Shown: piece by piece, positions 5,224-12,867 of the stretch
How the letters are laid out: each line of letters opens with the position of its first letter
How positions within the stretch are numbered: position 1 is the stretch's first letter
Source: a virus
Direction: 5' to 3' (one strand)
Virus record (IMG/VR): IMGVR_UViG_3300036466_000329
Coordinates: 1-20,578 of that record
DNA length: 20,578 nucleotides
Notes under the pieces: generated by a model
Database searches by the model: none
Seen by the model: only the letters and a program-made list of their open reading frames with translations
Told to the model about the DNA's origin: nothing
Made by a program: the position numbers and the translations under genes

Positions 5224-5252
5224 TTGACAAAAAGACTTTGTTGTGTTATAAC
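5224..5252 (+). promoter_or_regulatory. Sigma70-type promoter for the zinc-ribbon ORF
   Basis: -35 TTGACA (5224-5229), 17-nt spacer, -10 TATAAC (5247-5252). First plus-strand promoter, about 26 nt before the ORF start. Confidence 0.8.
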
Positions 5253-5284
5253 ATAATAGAGGCTAATTTTATATGGAGGAAAAT

Positions 5285-5467
5285 ATGATATACACATATA
5301 GGTGTTCAATCTGCAACAAGCTTTTTACCTCGCACGAGGATGTATACGACGTATACTTAGAAAACTTTGTTTGCCCAGAGTGTCTGCGTGAAGGGAATAT
5401 CTCCGCTGTCTATGGTGAGGATTTCTTAGATTCACTGGACATATTCGACAACCCAGAAGATCTTTAA
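5285..5467 (+). CDS. Zinc-ribbon micro-protein
   Basis: I start this 60-residue protein at ATG 5285 because GGAGGA ends 4 nt before it. The in-frame ATG at 5273 would include that ribosome binding site in the coding region. The N-terminal half has two CxxC pairs (CSICNK near residue 7 and CPEC near residue 30) spaced as in a small zinc ribbon of the FmdB/rubredoxin-like kind. The C-terminal half is strongly acidic (EDFLDSLDIFDNPEDL). It has its own promoter and precedes the virion operon. A nucleic-acid or protein-binding regulator is plausible, including one acting on host transcription, but this is inference from the fold pattern only. Confidence 0.8.
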   Translation: MIYTYRCSICNKLFTSHEDVYDVYLENFVCPECLREGNISAVYGEDFLDSLDIFDNPEDL

Positions 5468-5502
5468 TAGAGTATTTTATCAAAAAATAATCAAATAAAG
5501 AC

Positions 5503-5531
5503 TTGACAAATGGTTAAAAGTGTGTTATAAT
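5503..5531 (+). promoter_or_regulatory. Consensus promoter of the virion operon
   Basis: Perfect -35 TTGACA (5503-5508), 17-nt spacer and perfect -10 TATAAT (5526-5531). It is the only strong promoter seen before the terminase and head genes, giving a leader of about 130 nt. Confidence 0.9.
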
Positions 5532-5556
5532 AGGTTTTGAATTAATAATTAAAAAT

Positions 5557-5575
5557 GATAATGAATTTCATTGTC
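5557..5575 (+). promoter_or_regulatory. Imperfect 19-bp palindrome just after the promoter, Fur-box-like
   Basis: GATAATGAA-T-TTCATTGTC is symmetric at 8 of 9 positions per half and matches the GATAATGATAATCATTATC Fur consensus at 15 of 19. It starts about 20 nt after the expected transcription start, a good operator position. Fur binding is a guess; a phage repressor is equally possible. Confidence 0.45.
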
Positions 5576-5591
5576 TTTTGTAATCTTCTAA

Positions 5592-5648
5592 GATGCCTTA
5601 AACAGGCATCCGAAAAGTATAGGGGAGTTTCCCTCCTTTTCTCCCCTA
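5592..5648 (+). promoter_or_regulatory. Two leader hairpins before the small terminase gene
   Basis: GATGCC-TTAAACA-GGCATC (5592-5610) is followed by TAGGGGAG/CTCCCCTA (5620-5627 with 5641-5648), an 8-bp stem. The second stem ends 12 nt before the AGGAGG ribosome binding site. No T-run follows, so an RNA-stability or translation-control role is more likely than termination. Confidence 0.5.
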
Positions 5649-5670
5649 TAAAATATTAACAGGAGGTAAT

Positions 5671-5991
5671 ATGGCTAGGCCGAAAGGTACAACAAAAGAG
5701 GTTCTTATGAACAGGAAGCTTCTTGCACAACTAGACATTATCAAAGAGAAGGTGTCTGATGATGTTGTAGAGGCTTATGAAACGCTGGCCTCCCTGATGA
5801 GAGATAAAGCATCCTCTTCAAGTGTAAGAAAGGGTTCAGCGGAACAAATCATTGGTCTCCACAAATCTTTTTGCAAGGAAGCAAGCGGCGATGTTGAAGA
5901 TGTAGAAGAAGTAATGGAAGACGGTATGGCTTCTGGCGGGGGTATGGGTAAAATACTCAGCCTGAAAATGGTAGGAGGAGGCAATGACTAA
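5671..5991 (+). CDS. terS: Probable terminase small subunit
   Basis: The 106-residue protein starts at ATG 5671 after a strong AGGAGG. It begins MARPKGTTKEVLMNRK, the MARPKG opening frequent in phage small terminases and DNA-binding subunits, followed by helical segments to about residue 70. The tail is acidic and glycine-rich (EDVEEVMEDGMASGGGMG). Its end overlaps the large terminase start by 8 nt, which fits the usual terS-terL order. The subunit would recognise packaging-site DNA and hand it to TerL. It is shorter than many TerS proteins, and the family assignment rests mainly on position and N-terminus. Confidence 0.7.
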   Translation: MARPKGTTKEVLMNRKLLAQLDIIKEKVSDDVVEAYETLASLMRDKASSSSVRKGSAEQIIGLHKSFCKEASGDVEDVEEVMEDGMASGGGMGKILSLKMVGGGND

Positions 5992-8678
5992 ACTTGCACC
6001 TGCATCAAGAAAGCAAGAAATGATGCTGGGTGCTGATGCCCAAATTACGGTAATTGGTAGATAACTGCCCTGTACACAGGAAACTGTGTATGTGTATCTC
6101 ATTAAAACGGGGAACCCTAAGTGTACACGCATAAGGGAATCCCGTGACTACACAGGCCGAAAAGGAGTAGGCATGAAAAATTTAGGATCTATAGAAGAAA
6201 GACGCATACTTCTATATCCAATAATTTTTCTTGGGAGTAGTTGTAACGACTAGTTCATAAGAACGTAAGACACAAGTAGTTCTTGAATATAAGGACAAGG
6301 TGTTTGAAACATGAGACACCCTAACAAGTAATGTTGAGGGTGAAGAGATAGTCTGAACTGTATAGAAATATACAGCAGGAGAACATTTTAATGTTTTTCC
6401 GGCAGATGCCTTACGAACATCTGTGAACATTTTGGGTGCCGCCGGTTCGGGAAAGTCATACATAATGAATATGATACCTTTGAGGTATGTCGATTGCCCC
6501 AACTTTAGGGGGATTGTCTTCCGAAGGGAAACGACACAGCTTACAGGTGAAGGAGGGATGTGGGATACAGCAACGGAGATATACTCTAAGCTTCCTAAAG
6601 ATATCAGGCCCAAGGTATTAAAACACAACCTGAGAATGATTTTTCCGAATGGGGCAAAAATTAAGTTTTCACACATGGAAAATGATAATGATTTCAGGAA
6701 ACATCAAGGGTTAATTAGTAGCCCCTTGTGTTGGTGACAGCGCAAGCAAACTAACCTAATTCGGTGGAAGCCCAAACATGTAGGATGTGGGTGATACCGA
6801 GCAAGCCACGGCGTGTGTAACGACTAGTTCTTAGGAACGTAGGCCCAAGCGGGTCGAAACGGTTAGCATCTTATTAAGATGAAGATATAGTCTACTCTGC
6901 ATGGAAACATGCAGCGGACACTTTATGTGTCGGGCAGATGTTAGCGCCATCTGTTGAATATTATGTACAATATACCCTGATATGCTTTGATGAGGCAACA
7001 CATTTCACTTTCCAACAAGTTGAATACTTAATGTCACGTATGAGAAGTAAAAGTAAATACACTTCTCGTATGGTTCTGTCGTGGATTACGCGACATGTAT
7101 GGCGAAAGCTGTACTGGCAACTGTGTGAACTCAGGGAAACCTTAGCTGCTGCAATTGGGCAGAGGAAGAAGGCAATCCTGAGCGAAGCCTTCCCATCAGG
7201 GAGGAACGTGCAACGGCCATCGAAAGCGCAACACCTGTTGCAGTGAGTAGAGTACATCACACATGTGTGGTGGAAGCGCACAGCCCCTAACAGGTAAAGC
7301 TGAGGGTGAAGATATGGTCTGAACCTACAGAAATGTAGAAAATATTAACAAATACAGGATAATAGGTAACCCAGATCCTGATAGTTGGCTTTTGCCTATG
7401 GTAGAGTGGTACTTAGATGAACAAGGATACCCAGACCAGTCTAAAGATGGGGTTGTAAGATGGTTCATTAGAAAGAATGGTGAGTTTATCTGGAGGGATA
7501 CAGAAGAAGAAATCTATAGAGATTTTGGAACAGGTCCGTCTATTAGGCCTGTATCCTTTACATTCATCTCTGCAAACATCTATGATAACCCCATTATGAT
7601 AGAGACCAATCCAGACTATCTTGCAATGCTTGAAGGCCTTAACGAGGTTGATAAGGCAAGATTACTACACGGTTAACAGTGGCCGCATATAGTAGCGATA
7701 TTATATGAAAAATTGTGTGAATTCAGGGGACACCTAAACAGGCAACGCTTTGTGCTGTAGGCAATCCTGAGCGAAGCCTTCCCATCGGGAAGGAACGTGC
7801 AACGACCATCCTGAGTAGGAGTAGGGCCAAGCGGTTCCGAAGCGCACAACATCTCATTGAGATGATGATATGGTCTGATCTATATGGAAACATATAGCTG
7901 ACACGGTTTATATTACGTGTCGGGCACGTCTTAGCGAGGCGTGCTGAACAAAATGAACTGGTATGCTAGACCACAGGATAGTGGATACTTTAAAAGAGAT
8001 TGGGTGCAACGTTGTGTTGAAGCACCTGCTGACACAAAGTGGGTACGTGCTTGGGATAAAGCGGCTACAGAGCCGAGTGACACAAACCCCTCACCTGACT
8101 ATACAGCTTGTATAAAGATGGGGAAAGATAGAGCAGGAAACTACTACATTGCTGGCGATTTTGTAGAAGAAAACTATGATGAAGACAGTAAGACATATGG
8201 CAGGTTCAGGAAAAGAGCAGGCGCAAGAGATAATATCATCTTGAAACAGGCACTTGCTGATGGCCATGATTGTGAGGTTGTTCTTCCTCAAGACCCCGCT
8301 GCTGCGGGTAAGACGGAATACATTGAATCAGCAAAGAAATTAATAGAGCAAGGTATCCGTTGCAGAAAGGATGTGGTTGCATCTAACAAATCTAAGCTAA
8401 TAAAGTTTTCACCGTTTTCTGCATCATGCGAGAATGGGCTTGTTTACATCTTGGATGCAACATTTACTCAAAAAACATTGAATGCATTTTATACAGAGCT
8501 TGAATCTTTCAACGGAGAAGCAAGCACAAGAACACGGAAGGATGATTGGGTTGACTGTACAGCAATGGCATTCAACTACTTATCTAAGAAGAGTGTGCTT
8601 CCTAACTTTACACTAGATGAGTGGGGAGGTACATCGGTAAAAACACCCCTCTCAATTGTGAGGGCCAACTTTCATTAA
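5984..8678 (+). CDS. terL: Terminase large subunit, five exons split by four group I introns
   Basis: Coding exons are 5984-6058, 6435-6711, 6966-7082, 7366-7673 and 7956-8678. They total 1500 nt, giving a 499-residue protein with no internal stop. Exon 1 ends ...ITVIG and exon 2 restores the Walker A region as GGAAGSGKS. Exon 2 ends KHQ-G, and exon 3 continues QYTLICFDEATHF with Walker B FDE. The exon 3/4 junction restores VLSCNPDPDSW, a hallmark of this TerL family. The exon 4/5 junction restores LLHGNWYARP. Exon 5 holds the RuvC-like nuclease (RAWDKAAT near its start; DDWVDCTAM near its end). TerL is the ATP-driven packaging motor and the nuclease that cuts the concatemer. Every exon ends in T and every intron in G, as group I splicing requires. 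Start ATG 5984 has AGGAGG upstream. Confidence 0.93.
6059..6434 (+). ncRNA. Group I intron 1 of terL
   Basis: The 376-nt intron lies between the two glycine codons of the Walker A motif (phase 0). P7 strands CGACTA (about 6247-6252) and GATAGTC (about 6347-6353) pair as in group I cores. P9 is CTGTATA-GAAA-TATACAG with a GNRA loop, and a CAGATG/CATCTG hairpin lies near the 3' end. The last intron base is G (6434). A 26-codon ORF inside is listed separately; there is no full endonuclease. Confidence 0.9.
6173..6253 (+). other. 26-codon ORF inside terL intron 1
   Basis: ATG 6173 follows AAGGAG with a 5-nt gap and the frame runs to TAG 6253, inside the P7 strand. The product, MKNLGSIEERRILLYPI..., has no endonuclease motif. 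It may be the stub left after loss of a homing-endonuclease gene, or chance. Confidence 0.3.
6712..6965 (+). ncRNA. Group I intron 2 of terL
   Basis: A 254-nt mini-intron splits a Leu codon (T|TA) just before Walker B (phase 1). The core has CGACTAG (about 6820) and GATATAGTC (about 6886), a P9 CTGCATG-GAAA-CATGCAG, then GACAC/GTGTC and CAGATG/CATCTG hairpins near the 3' end. It contains no ORF. The P7 strand region CGACTAGTTCTTAGGAACGT is identical in intron 5. Confidence 0.92.
7083..7365 (+). ncRNA. Group I intron 3 of terL
   Basis: The 283-nt intron splits the Cys codon (T|GT) of the conserved CNPDPDSW motif (phase 1). It carries AACTCAGGGAAACC (P3/P4), GGCAATCCTGAGCGAAGCC, P7 strands GGCCAT and ATGGTC, and P9 CTACA-GAAA-TGTAG. 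The core is close to intron 4 and unlike introns 1, 2 and 5. It contains no endonuclease ORF. Confidence 0.92.
7674..7955 (+). ncRNA. Group I intron 4 of terL
   Basis: The 282-nt intron follows ...LLHG and precedes NWYARP (phase 0). It shares GGCAATCCTGAGCGAAGCC and GGAACGTGCAACG with intron 3. P7 is GACCAT/ATGGTC and P9 is CTATATG-GAAA-CATATAG, followed by GACACG/CGTGTC and GCACG/CGTGC hairpins. No ORF. Confidence 0.92.
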
Positions 8679-8689
8679 GGAGGGCACTG

Positions 8690-11200
8690 GTGGTAAAAGA
8701 GGGCAGCAAGTCTGCTACAAAAACAACCACTTCTAAGAAATTCAACCTATCTGAAAAAGGGTATATAGGACTTAATCAGGTAAATGGCCGCATTTATGAG
8801 GAAAGTCGTGATGCTTTAAGGTTCCCTAATGCGACAAAGACCTTTAAAAAGATGTCCTATGATCCTGTAATATCCGCTGCCAATTCCACAATAGATCTTA
8901 TGATAGGACGTGTGCAGTGGTTCTTCGATGTTCCTGATACAGCCAGCGATAAGGCAAAAGAAGCAGCAGAATTTTTAAATTACTGTATGAACAGCATGGA
9001 TATGGGAACATGGGAAGATTTCATTACTGAGTGTGGTAGCTATAGACGTTACGGCTTTCACATAGCGGAAAAAGTCTACAACAAGGTTAAAGAAGGGAAG
9101 TGGAAGGGTAAGTATAAGTGGAAAAAACTACCAACAAGAGCACAAGACACCATTGAAGAGTGGGTCTTTAGTAAGGATAACAGGGAGCTTTTAGGCTTAA
9201 AACAGTCAACAAGAAATGTGACACACCCGCTGGCATTGAAAAGCCTTACAGGCTATATAGAAATACCAAGGTCAAAATTCATACATTTTGCCTACGACGG
9301 GTACAGAGATAACCCAGAGGGAAGAAGTCCGTTGGTTGGTGCCTACATCCCTTGGACATATAAAACACTTATAGAGGAATATGAGGCTGTTGGTGTGGCC
9401 AAAGACCTTGGGGGTATTCCTCTTATAGGTGTGGATGTTGATTACCTTGCTAAAGCACAGGAGAACCCTGCATCAGCAGAAGCCGCTGTTGTAGAGGCAC
9501 TGAAGCGTGATGCAGCAAATATGCATTCAGGTGATCAATCCTACATGCTCCTTCCTCTTGCTTACACACAGGATGGGGGGAAACCACTCTTTGATTTTAA
9601 ACTTGTTGGGGTGGATGGTGGTTTGCAAATAAGCCACGGTAGATGGAAACATCTATAAAAATAAACCTATCTAATTGCTGGGAAGTCTTGTTAGGCTTAA
9701 TGTACAATACAGAGTGGTGACACTCTGCGATACTGTAAAAATCATTAAGATAGAGATAATCAGCAGCTAAGAACCTAGAAAACCGAAGATCAGTAGGGAG
9801 AGAAGAAATGGAAGAAGAGTTTGTACCAAGTCGTAAATATCCGCCGTTCGCTGCAAATGCAAGCGGACAGATAAAGAATTTAAAAACCGGTAAGGTTAGA
9901 AAACAAACCGTTGCTGCAAACGGGTATGCTTATATTGGCACAAGACAAGGGCTTATTCTGGCACACAGAATTGTGGCTGACTGCTTTATTCCTAACGAGG
10001 AAAACCTAGAGCAGATTAATCATAAGAATGGTGTAAAAACAGATAACAGGGTTGAGAACCTAGAGTGGGTTTCAAGGTCTGAGAACATGAAACACGCAGC
10101 CAGAAACAACCTTCTTGTGTGGAACGGAAAAAGCGGTGAGGAAAGCAACCTCACTAAACATGAAGATTCGCTTGTACACGCTATATGCGCTGATCTACAG
10201 ACAGGTCTCAGAAACAAAGACATAGCGGATAAATACAACCTTAAGACCTCTTACATAAAAGAGATTAGGTCTGGAAGGTGTAGAAAAGATATCTCTGTGC
10301 AATACAGCTTTAGAAAAAGAAAAGATAGTCTTTCTTATGAAACCATTGTTTGGGTTTGTAAGCAGATTGCAGCCGGACTATCTACGAGACAGATTCTGGA
10401 TAGGAGTACAAACAAAAGAATAACAAAGGATACAATTAAAAACATCAGATTAAAAAGATCTTATGCTGAAGTGTCCTCTTCCTATTTCTAGGTTAAAGTT
10501 CAACGACTAGTTCTTAGGAACGTAGGCCAGAAGTCTGGCCCAAACGGTAGGGTTCCTCCAGTGCGGCTGAGGAATAAGATATAGTCTAGTCTGTATGGAG
10601 ACATGCAGGTGCAGGTAAAGCTGCCGGAAAGGTCTAACGAGCCTTTTTGAATACTAAACGGGAAAGCAATATAATACTGATGATATTATAAAAAGAAAGC
10701 AGAATGAAATATTAATCTTGTATCTTGCTGATGTTTTAAAGCTTGGTACAGACACGCACGGCAGTTTTGCGCTTGCTGATAGCAAGAATGCTTTACTCGG
10801 CTTTGCTATTGACCGCCATTTGAAGTTTATAGCTCAAACATTAAAAAGAGATTTGGTTGTACAAACCCTGAACATAAATGGTTTCGATCTCGATAAAAGC
10901 GAAATTCCCACTCTCCAACACACAGAGCTTGACAGTGTAGATATAGATGTCTTTTCTAAGTTTATCCAGCGTGTTGCTGCTGTTGGATACCTGCCGCGAA
11001 CACCGGAGCTTATCAACGAGGTTCTCAAGAAGGGGGACTTCAAATATCGTATAGATGAAGAGATGAGTAACGAGGAGTTTGATAAACTCTTTCCTGAGGC
11101 TGTTTCAAGATCGGGTGATGGGATGAAGAGTGCAGGAGAAGGAACGTCAAACAAGGTGGGTGGTGCAGATAACAGTACGTCAAACAAGGAGAACGCTTAA
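8690..11200 (+). CDS. Portal protein (DUF935-like), two exons around a group I intron
   Basis: Coding exons are 8690-9622 and 10661-11200, 1473 nt in all, giving 490 residues. I chose GTG 8690 (MVKEGSKSATKTT...) because AAGGAGG ends 6 nt before it. The earlier in-frame ATG at 8621 lies inside terL and has no ribosome binding site. The protein resembles Mu gp29/DUF935 portals: an N-terminal region with YDPVISAANSTIDLMI, a wing with the HFAYDGYRDNPEGRSPL motif near residue 205, then KLVGVDGG|GKQYNTDDIIKRKQNEIL... where the intron is removed, and a charged, low-complexity tail (STSNKENA). The portal forms the dodecameric vertex ring through which TerL packages DNA. It follows the terL stop by 11 nt and is followed directly by the protease gene. 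Confidence 0.9.
9623..10660 (+). ncRNA. Group I intron of the portal gene, with homing endonuclease
   Basis: The 1038-nt intron lies after VDGG and before GKQY (phase 0; exon ends in T, intron ends in G 10660). The 3' core reads CGACTAGTTCTTAGGAACGT (10503-10522), P7 partner GATATAGTC (about 10578), and P9 CTGTATG-GAGA-CATGCAG. An HNH gene fills the middle, between the 5' core and P7. The 3' core is shared with terL introns 1 and 2. Confidence 0.92.
9808..10491 (+). CDS. HNH homing endonuclease (I-HmuI-like), intron-encoded
   Basis: The 227-residue protein starts at ATG 9808 after GGGAGA. An N-terminal NUMOD4-like strand region (FAANASGQIKNLKTGKVRKQ) leads into an HNH nuclease, with AHRIVADCFIPN (about 50-61), then INHKNGVKTDNRVENLEWVS (about 70-89, with catalytic His and Asn residues) and SENMKHA. 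The C-terminal half holds helix-turn-helix-like DNA-binding segments (RNKDIADKYNLKTSYIKEIRSG and a second, weaker copy). Such enzymes nick intronless alleles of the host gene, here the portal gene, to spread the intron. It appears intact. It is the only full endonuclease for the five introns. Confidence 0.93.
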   Translation: MEEEFVPSRKYPPFAANASGQIKNLKTGKVRKQTVAANGYAYIGTRQGLILAHRIVADCFIPNEENLEQINHKNGVKTDNRVENLEWVSRSENMKHAARNNLLVWNGKSGEESNLTKHEDSLVHAICADLQTGLRNKDIADKYNLKTSYIKEIRSGRCRKDISVQYSFRKRKDSLSYETIVWVCKQIAAGLSTRQILDRSTNKRITKDTIKNIRLKRSYAEVSSSYF

Positions 11201-12487
11201 ATGGGGAATATAAATAGGGTACTAAGCTATTTTGAAAACAAACCTCAGCTTATTGAGCCTAAAACAGCGAGTACCATTCTTGAATTTCTTGAACTAAGAA
11301 ACAGCAAAGGTTTTGAGGCGGATAAAAACAAGCCTGAAGCCTTCACCAAGAAGCACTTCGATTACAAAAAGAATGTCGAGGGTAAGAGGGTATCCAAGAA
11401 AACAGCAATAATGAATATTGAGGGACCTCTTACATATAAAAAGACAGGGTGGGAGGCCCTTTGTGGAGGATGCTCTTATCAGGCAATCCATGAAGGTGTT
11501 GCACAGGCCATTGAGGACGGCATTGAACACATTGTTATGAATGTTGATAGTGGTGGGGGGGAGGCCTACGGTGTTTTTGAAACAGCCGAAGAAATAAGGA
11601 AAATGTGTGATGATGGAGGTGTTAAGCTAACAGCCTACGTTGACGGCTTGTCTGCATCTGCCGCATATGCACTTTCCTGTGTTTGTGATGAGGTTGTTGC
11701 TAACAATTATGCTGAAGTGGGTTCTATCGGTGTTGTAACTCGGCTTGTGAATAGTACAGAAGCACAAGAAAAGGCGGGGTATAAAACAACATATATCTAT
11801 GCAGGCGGAAACAAAATTCCCTATGACACAGACGGAGGTTTTAGGGATGAGTTTTTGAAAGATATACAGGCAAAAGTGGACAATCTTTACGATGCCTTTG
11901 TTTCCCATGTAGCTGAAGCAAGAGGTATGGATGAAGAAAGTGTGAGAAACACAGATGCTAAAGTTTTTACAGCAGTAGAAGCAAAAGAGAAGGGGTTGGT
12001 GGATAAGATTATGTCTAAGGATGAATTTTTGAATTACATAATGGAGGAAGACGGAATGAGTGCAAAAAAGCAAGGGGAAACCCCTGTGGCTGAAGCAGAA
12101 GAGCAGAAGAAGGTAGAGATGGCTGATACCGGTATCGACGCAAAAGCTATCAAAGAACTTATGGCCCAGAATGAGCAGCTTCGCAAGATGAATGCTGAAT
12201 TTTCTGAGAAACTAAATAAGCTTGAAGAGCAGAAGAAGGCAGAATATAAGCAAATGGTGCAGGATGCTGTTAATGGTTATAGCTTCCTAACCGAAGAAAG
12301 CAAGGTAGGGCTTACATCCTTCTTGATGTCTAATAATGATGCTGTCTGTGTTATTAATGCCCTTAATGAGGCGAGCAATGCGCTGGCTGCTGCCGTAGAG
12401 GAAGAAAAAGGTCACGGTGCCGAGTCTAGCACCACAGGCCCAGAAGATGCCATGACCGCTGCCCTTAAAAACGTACTGAAGAAATAA
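11201..12487 (+). CDS. S49-family capsid maturation protease with C-terminal scaffold domain
   Basis: This 428-residue protein starts one base after the portal stop. Residues 65-280 form an SppA/lambda C-type ClpP-fold protease: NVDSGGGEAYG (about 114-124), catalytic Ser in GLSASAAYALS (about Ser153), VGSIGVV, and a Lys about residue 205 in AGGNKIPYD. Residues 285-428 are a charged, coiled-coil-prone region (AQNEQLRKMNAEFSEKLNKLEEQ), typical of the scaffold fused to such proteases. An internal ATG at 12056 with GGAGGA 7 nt upstream could make the scaffold alone, as lambda makes Nu3 from gene C. The protease cleaves scaffold and itself during head assembly. Its position before decoration and capsid genes fits the lambda head order. 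Confidence 0.92.
   Translation: MGNINRVLSYFENKPQLIEPKTASTILEFLELRNSKGFEADKNKPEAFTKKHFDYKKNVEGKRVSKKTAIMNIEGPLTYKKTGWEALCGGCSYQAIHEGVAQAIEDGIEHIVMNVDSGGGEAYGVFETAEEIRKMCDDGGVKLTAYVDGLSASAAYALSCVCDEVVANNYAEVGSIGVVTRLVNSTEAQEKAGYKTTYIYAGGNKIPYDTDGGFRDEFLKDIQAKVDNLYDAFVSHVAEARGMDEESVRNTDAKVFTAVEAKEKGLVDKIMSKDEFLNYIMEEDGMSAKKQGETPVAEAEEQKKVEMADTGIDAKAIKELMAQNEQLRKMNAEFSEKLNKLEEQKKAEYKQMVQDAVNGYSFLTEESKVGLTSFLMSNNDAVCVINALNEASNALAAAVEEEKGHGAESSTTGPEDAMTAALKNVLKK
12056..12487 (+). CDS. Possible internally initiated scaffold protein (Nu3-like)
   Basis: In-frame ATG 12056 begins MSAKKQGETPVAEAEEQ at the protease/scaffold boundary and has its own GGAGGA (12043-12048). The product would be 143 residues, acidic and helical, sharing the C-terminus of the protease. 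Nested scaffolds are known in lambda-like head modules; use of this start is inferred. Confidence 0.5.
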   Translation: MSAKKQGETPVAEAEEQKKVEMADTGIDAKAIKELMAQNEQLRKMNAEFSEKLNKLEEQKKAEYKQMVQDAVNGYSFLTEESKVGLTSFLMSNNDAVCVINALNEASNALAAAVEEEKGHGAESSTTGPEDAMTAALKNVLKK

Positions 12488-12497
12488 GGAGATATAA

Positions 12498-12857
12498 ATG
12501 ACTAAAGTTGCAACAACAAATGCTTTTGTTACCGATGTTGTAAAGAAAGAACTTTGGATGGAAGAAAAATGGTGCCGCGAGGTAGGTACTGTTACGGTTG
12601 TTGATGGTATGGATGTTGGGCAGGTTCTTGAGAAATCTGGTGATACTTGGGCCGCCATTGCAGCCAACCCCACAGGGCAGGTAGGCATTCTTGTGGATGA
12701 AACTGTTGTTGAAAAAGACGCAGGAAACCACACCCTTGCCGTTCTTGTTGGTGGCCCCGCTGTTGTTTTTGCCGGTGCACTAACCCTTGGAGGAACAGCC
12801 ACTGAAGCTGCCGTTATTACAGCACTTGAAACCGCAGGTATCCGCGTAGATAAATAA
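12498..12857 (+). CDS. Head decoration protein (lambda gpD-like)
   Basis: The 119-residue protein follows a good AAGGAG site. Its position between the S49 protease and the E-type capsid protein is that of lambda D. The sequence is beta-rich and alanine/valine-rich with no charged helices, including GDTWAAIAANPTGQVGILVDE and GNHTLAVLVGGPAVVFAGAL, as in HDPD-family proteins. Trimers would cap the threefold sites of the expanded head and stabilise it after packaging. There is no alternative family I can suggest. Confidence 0.8.
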   Translation: MTKVATTNAFVTDVVKKELWMEEKWCREVGTVTVVDGMDVGQVLEKSGDTWAAIAANPTGQVGILVDETVVEKDAGNHTLAVLVGGPAVVFAGALTLGGTATEAAVITALETAGIRVDK

Positions 12858-12867
12858 GGAGATTTAG

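Noticed and set aside
6938-7246. Independent 102-residue gene
   Set aside because: It is terL exon 3 with intron sequence on both sides; only 6966-7082 is coding.
7392-7676. Independent 94-residue gene
   Set aside because: It is part of terL exon 4, which extends upstream to 7366 and restores the CNPDPDSW motif.
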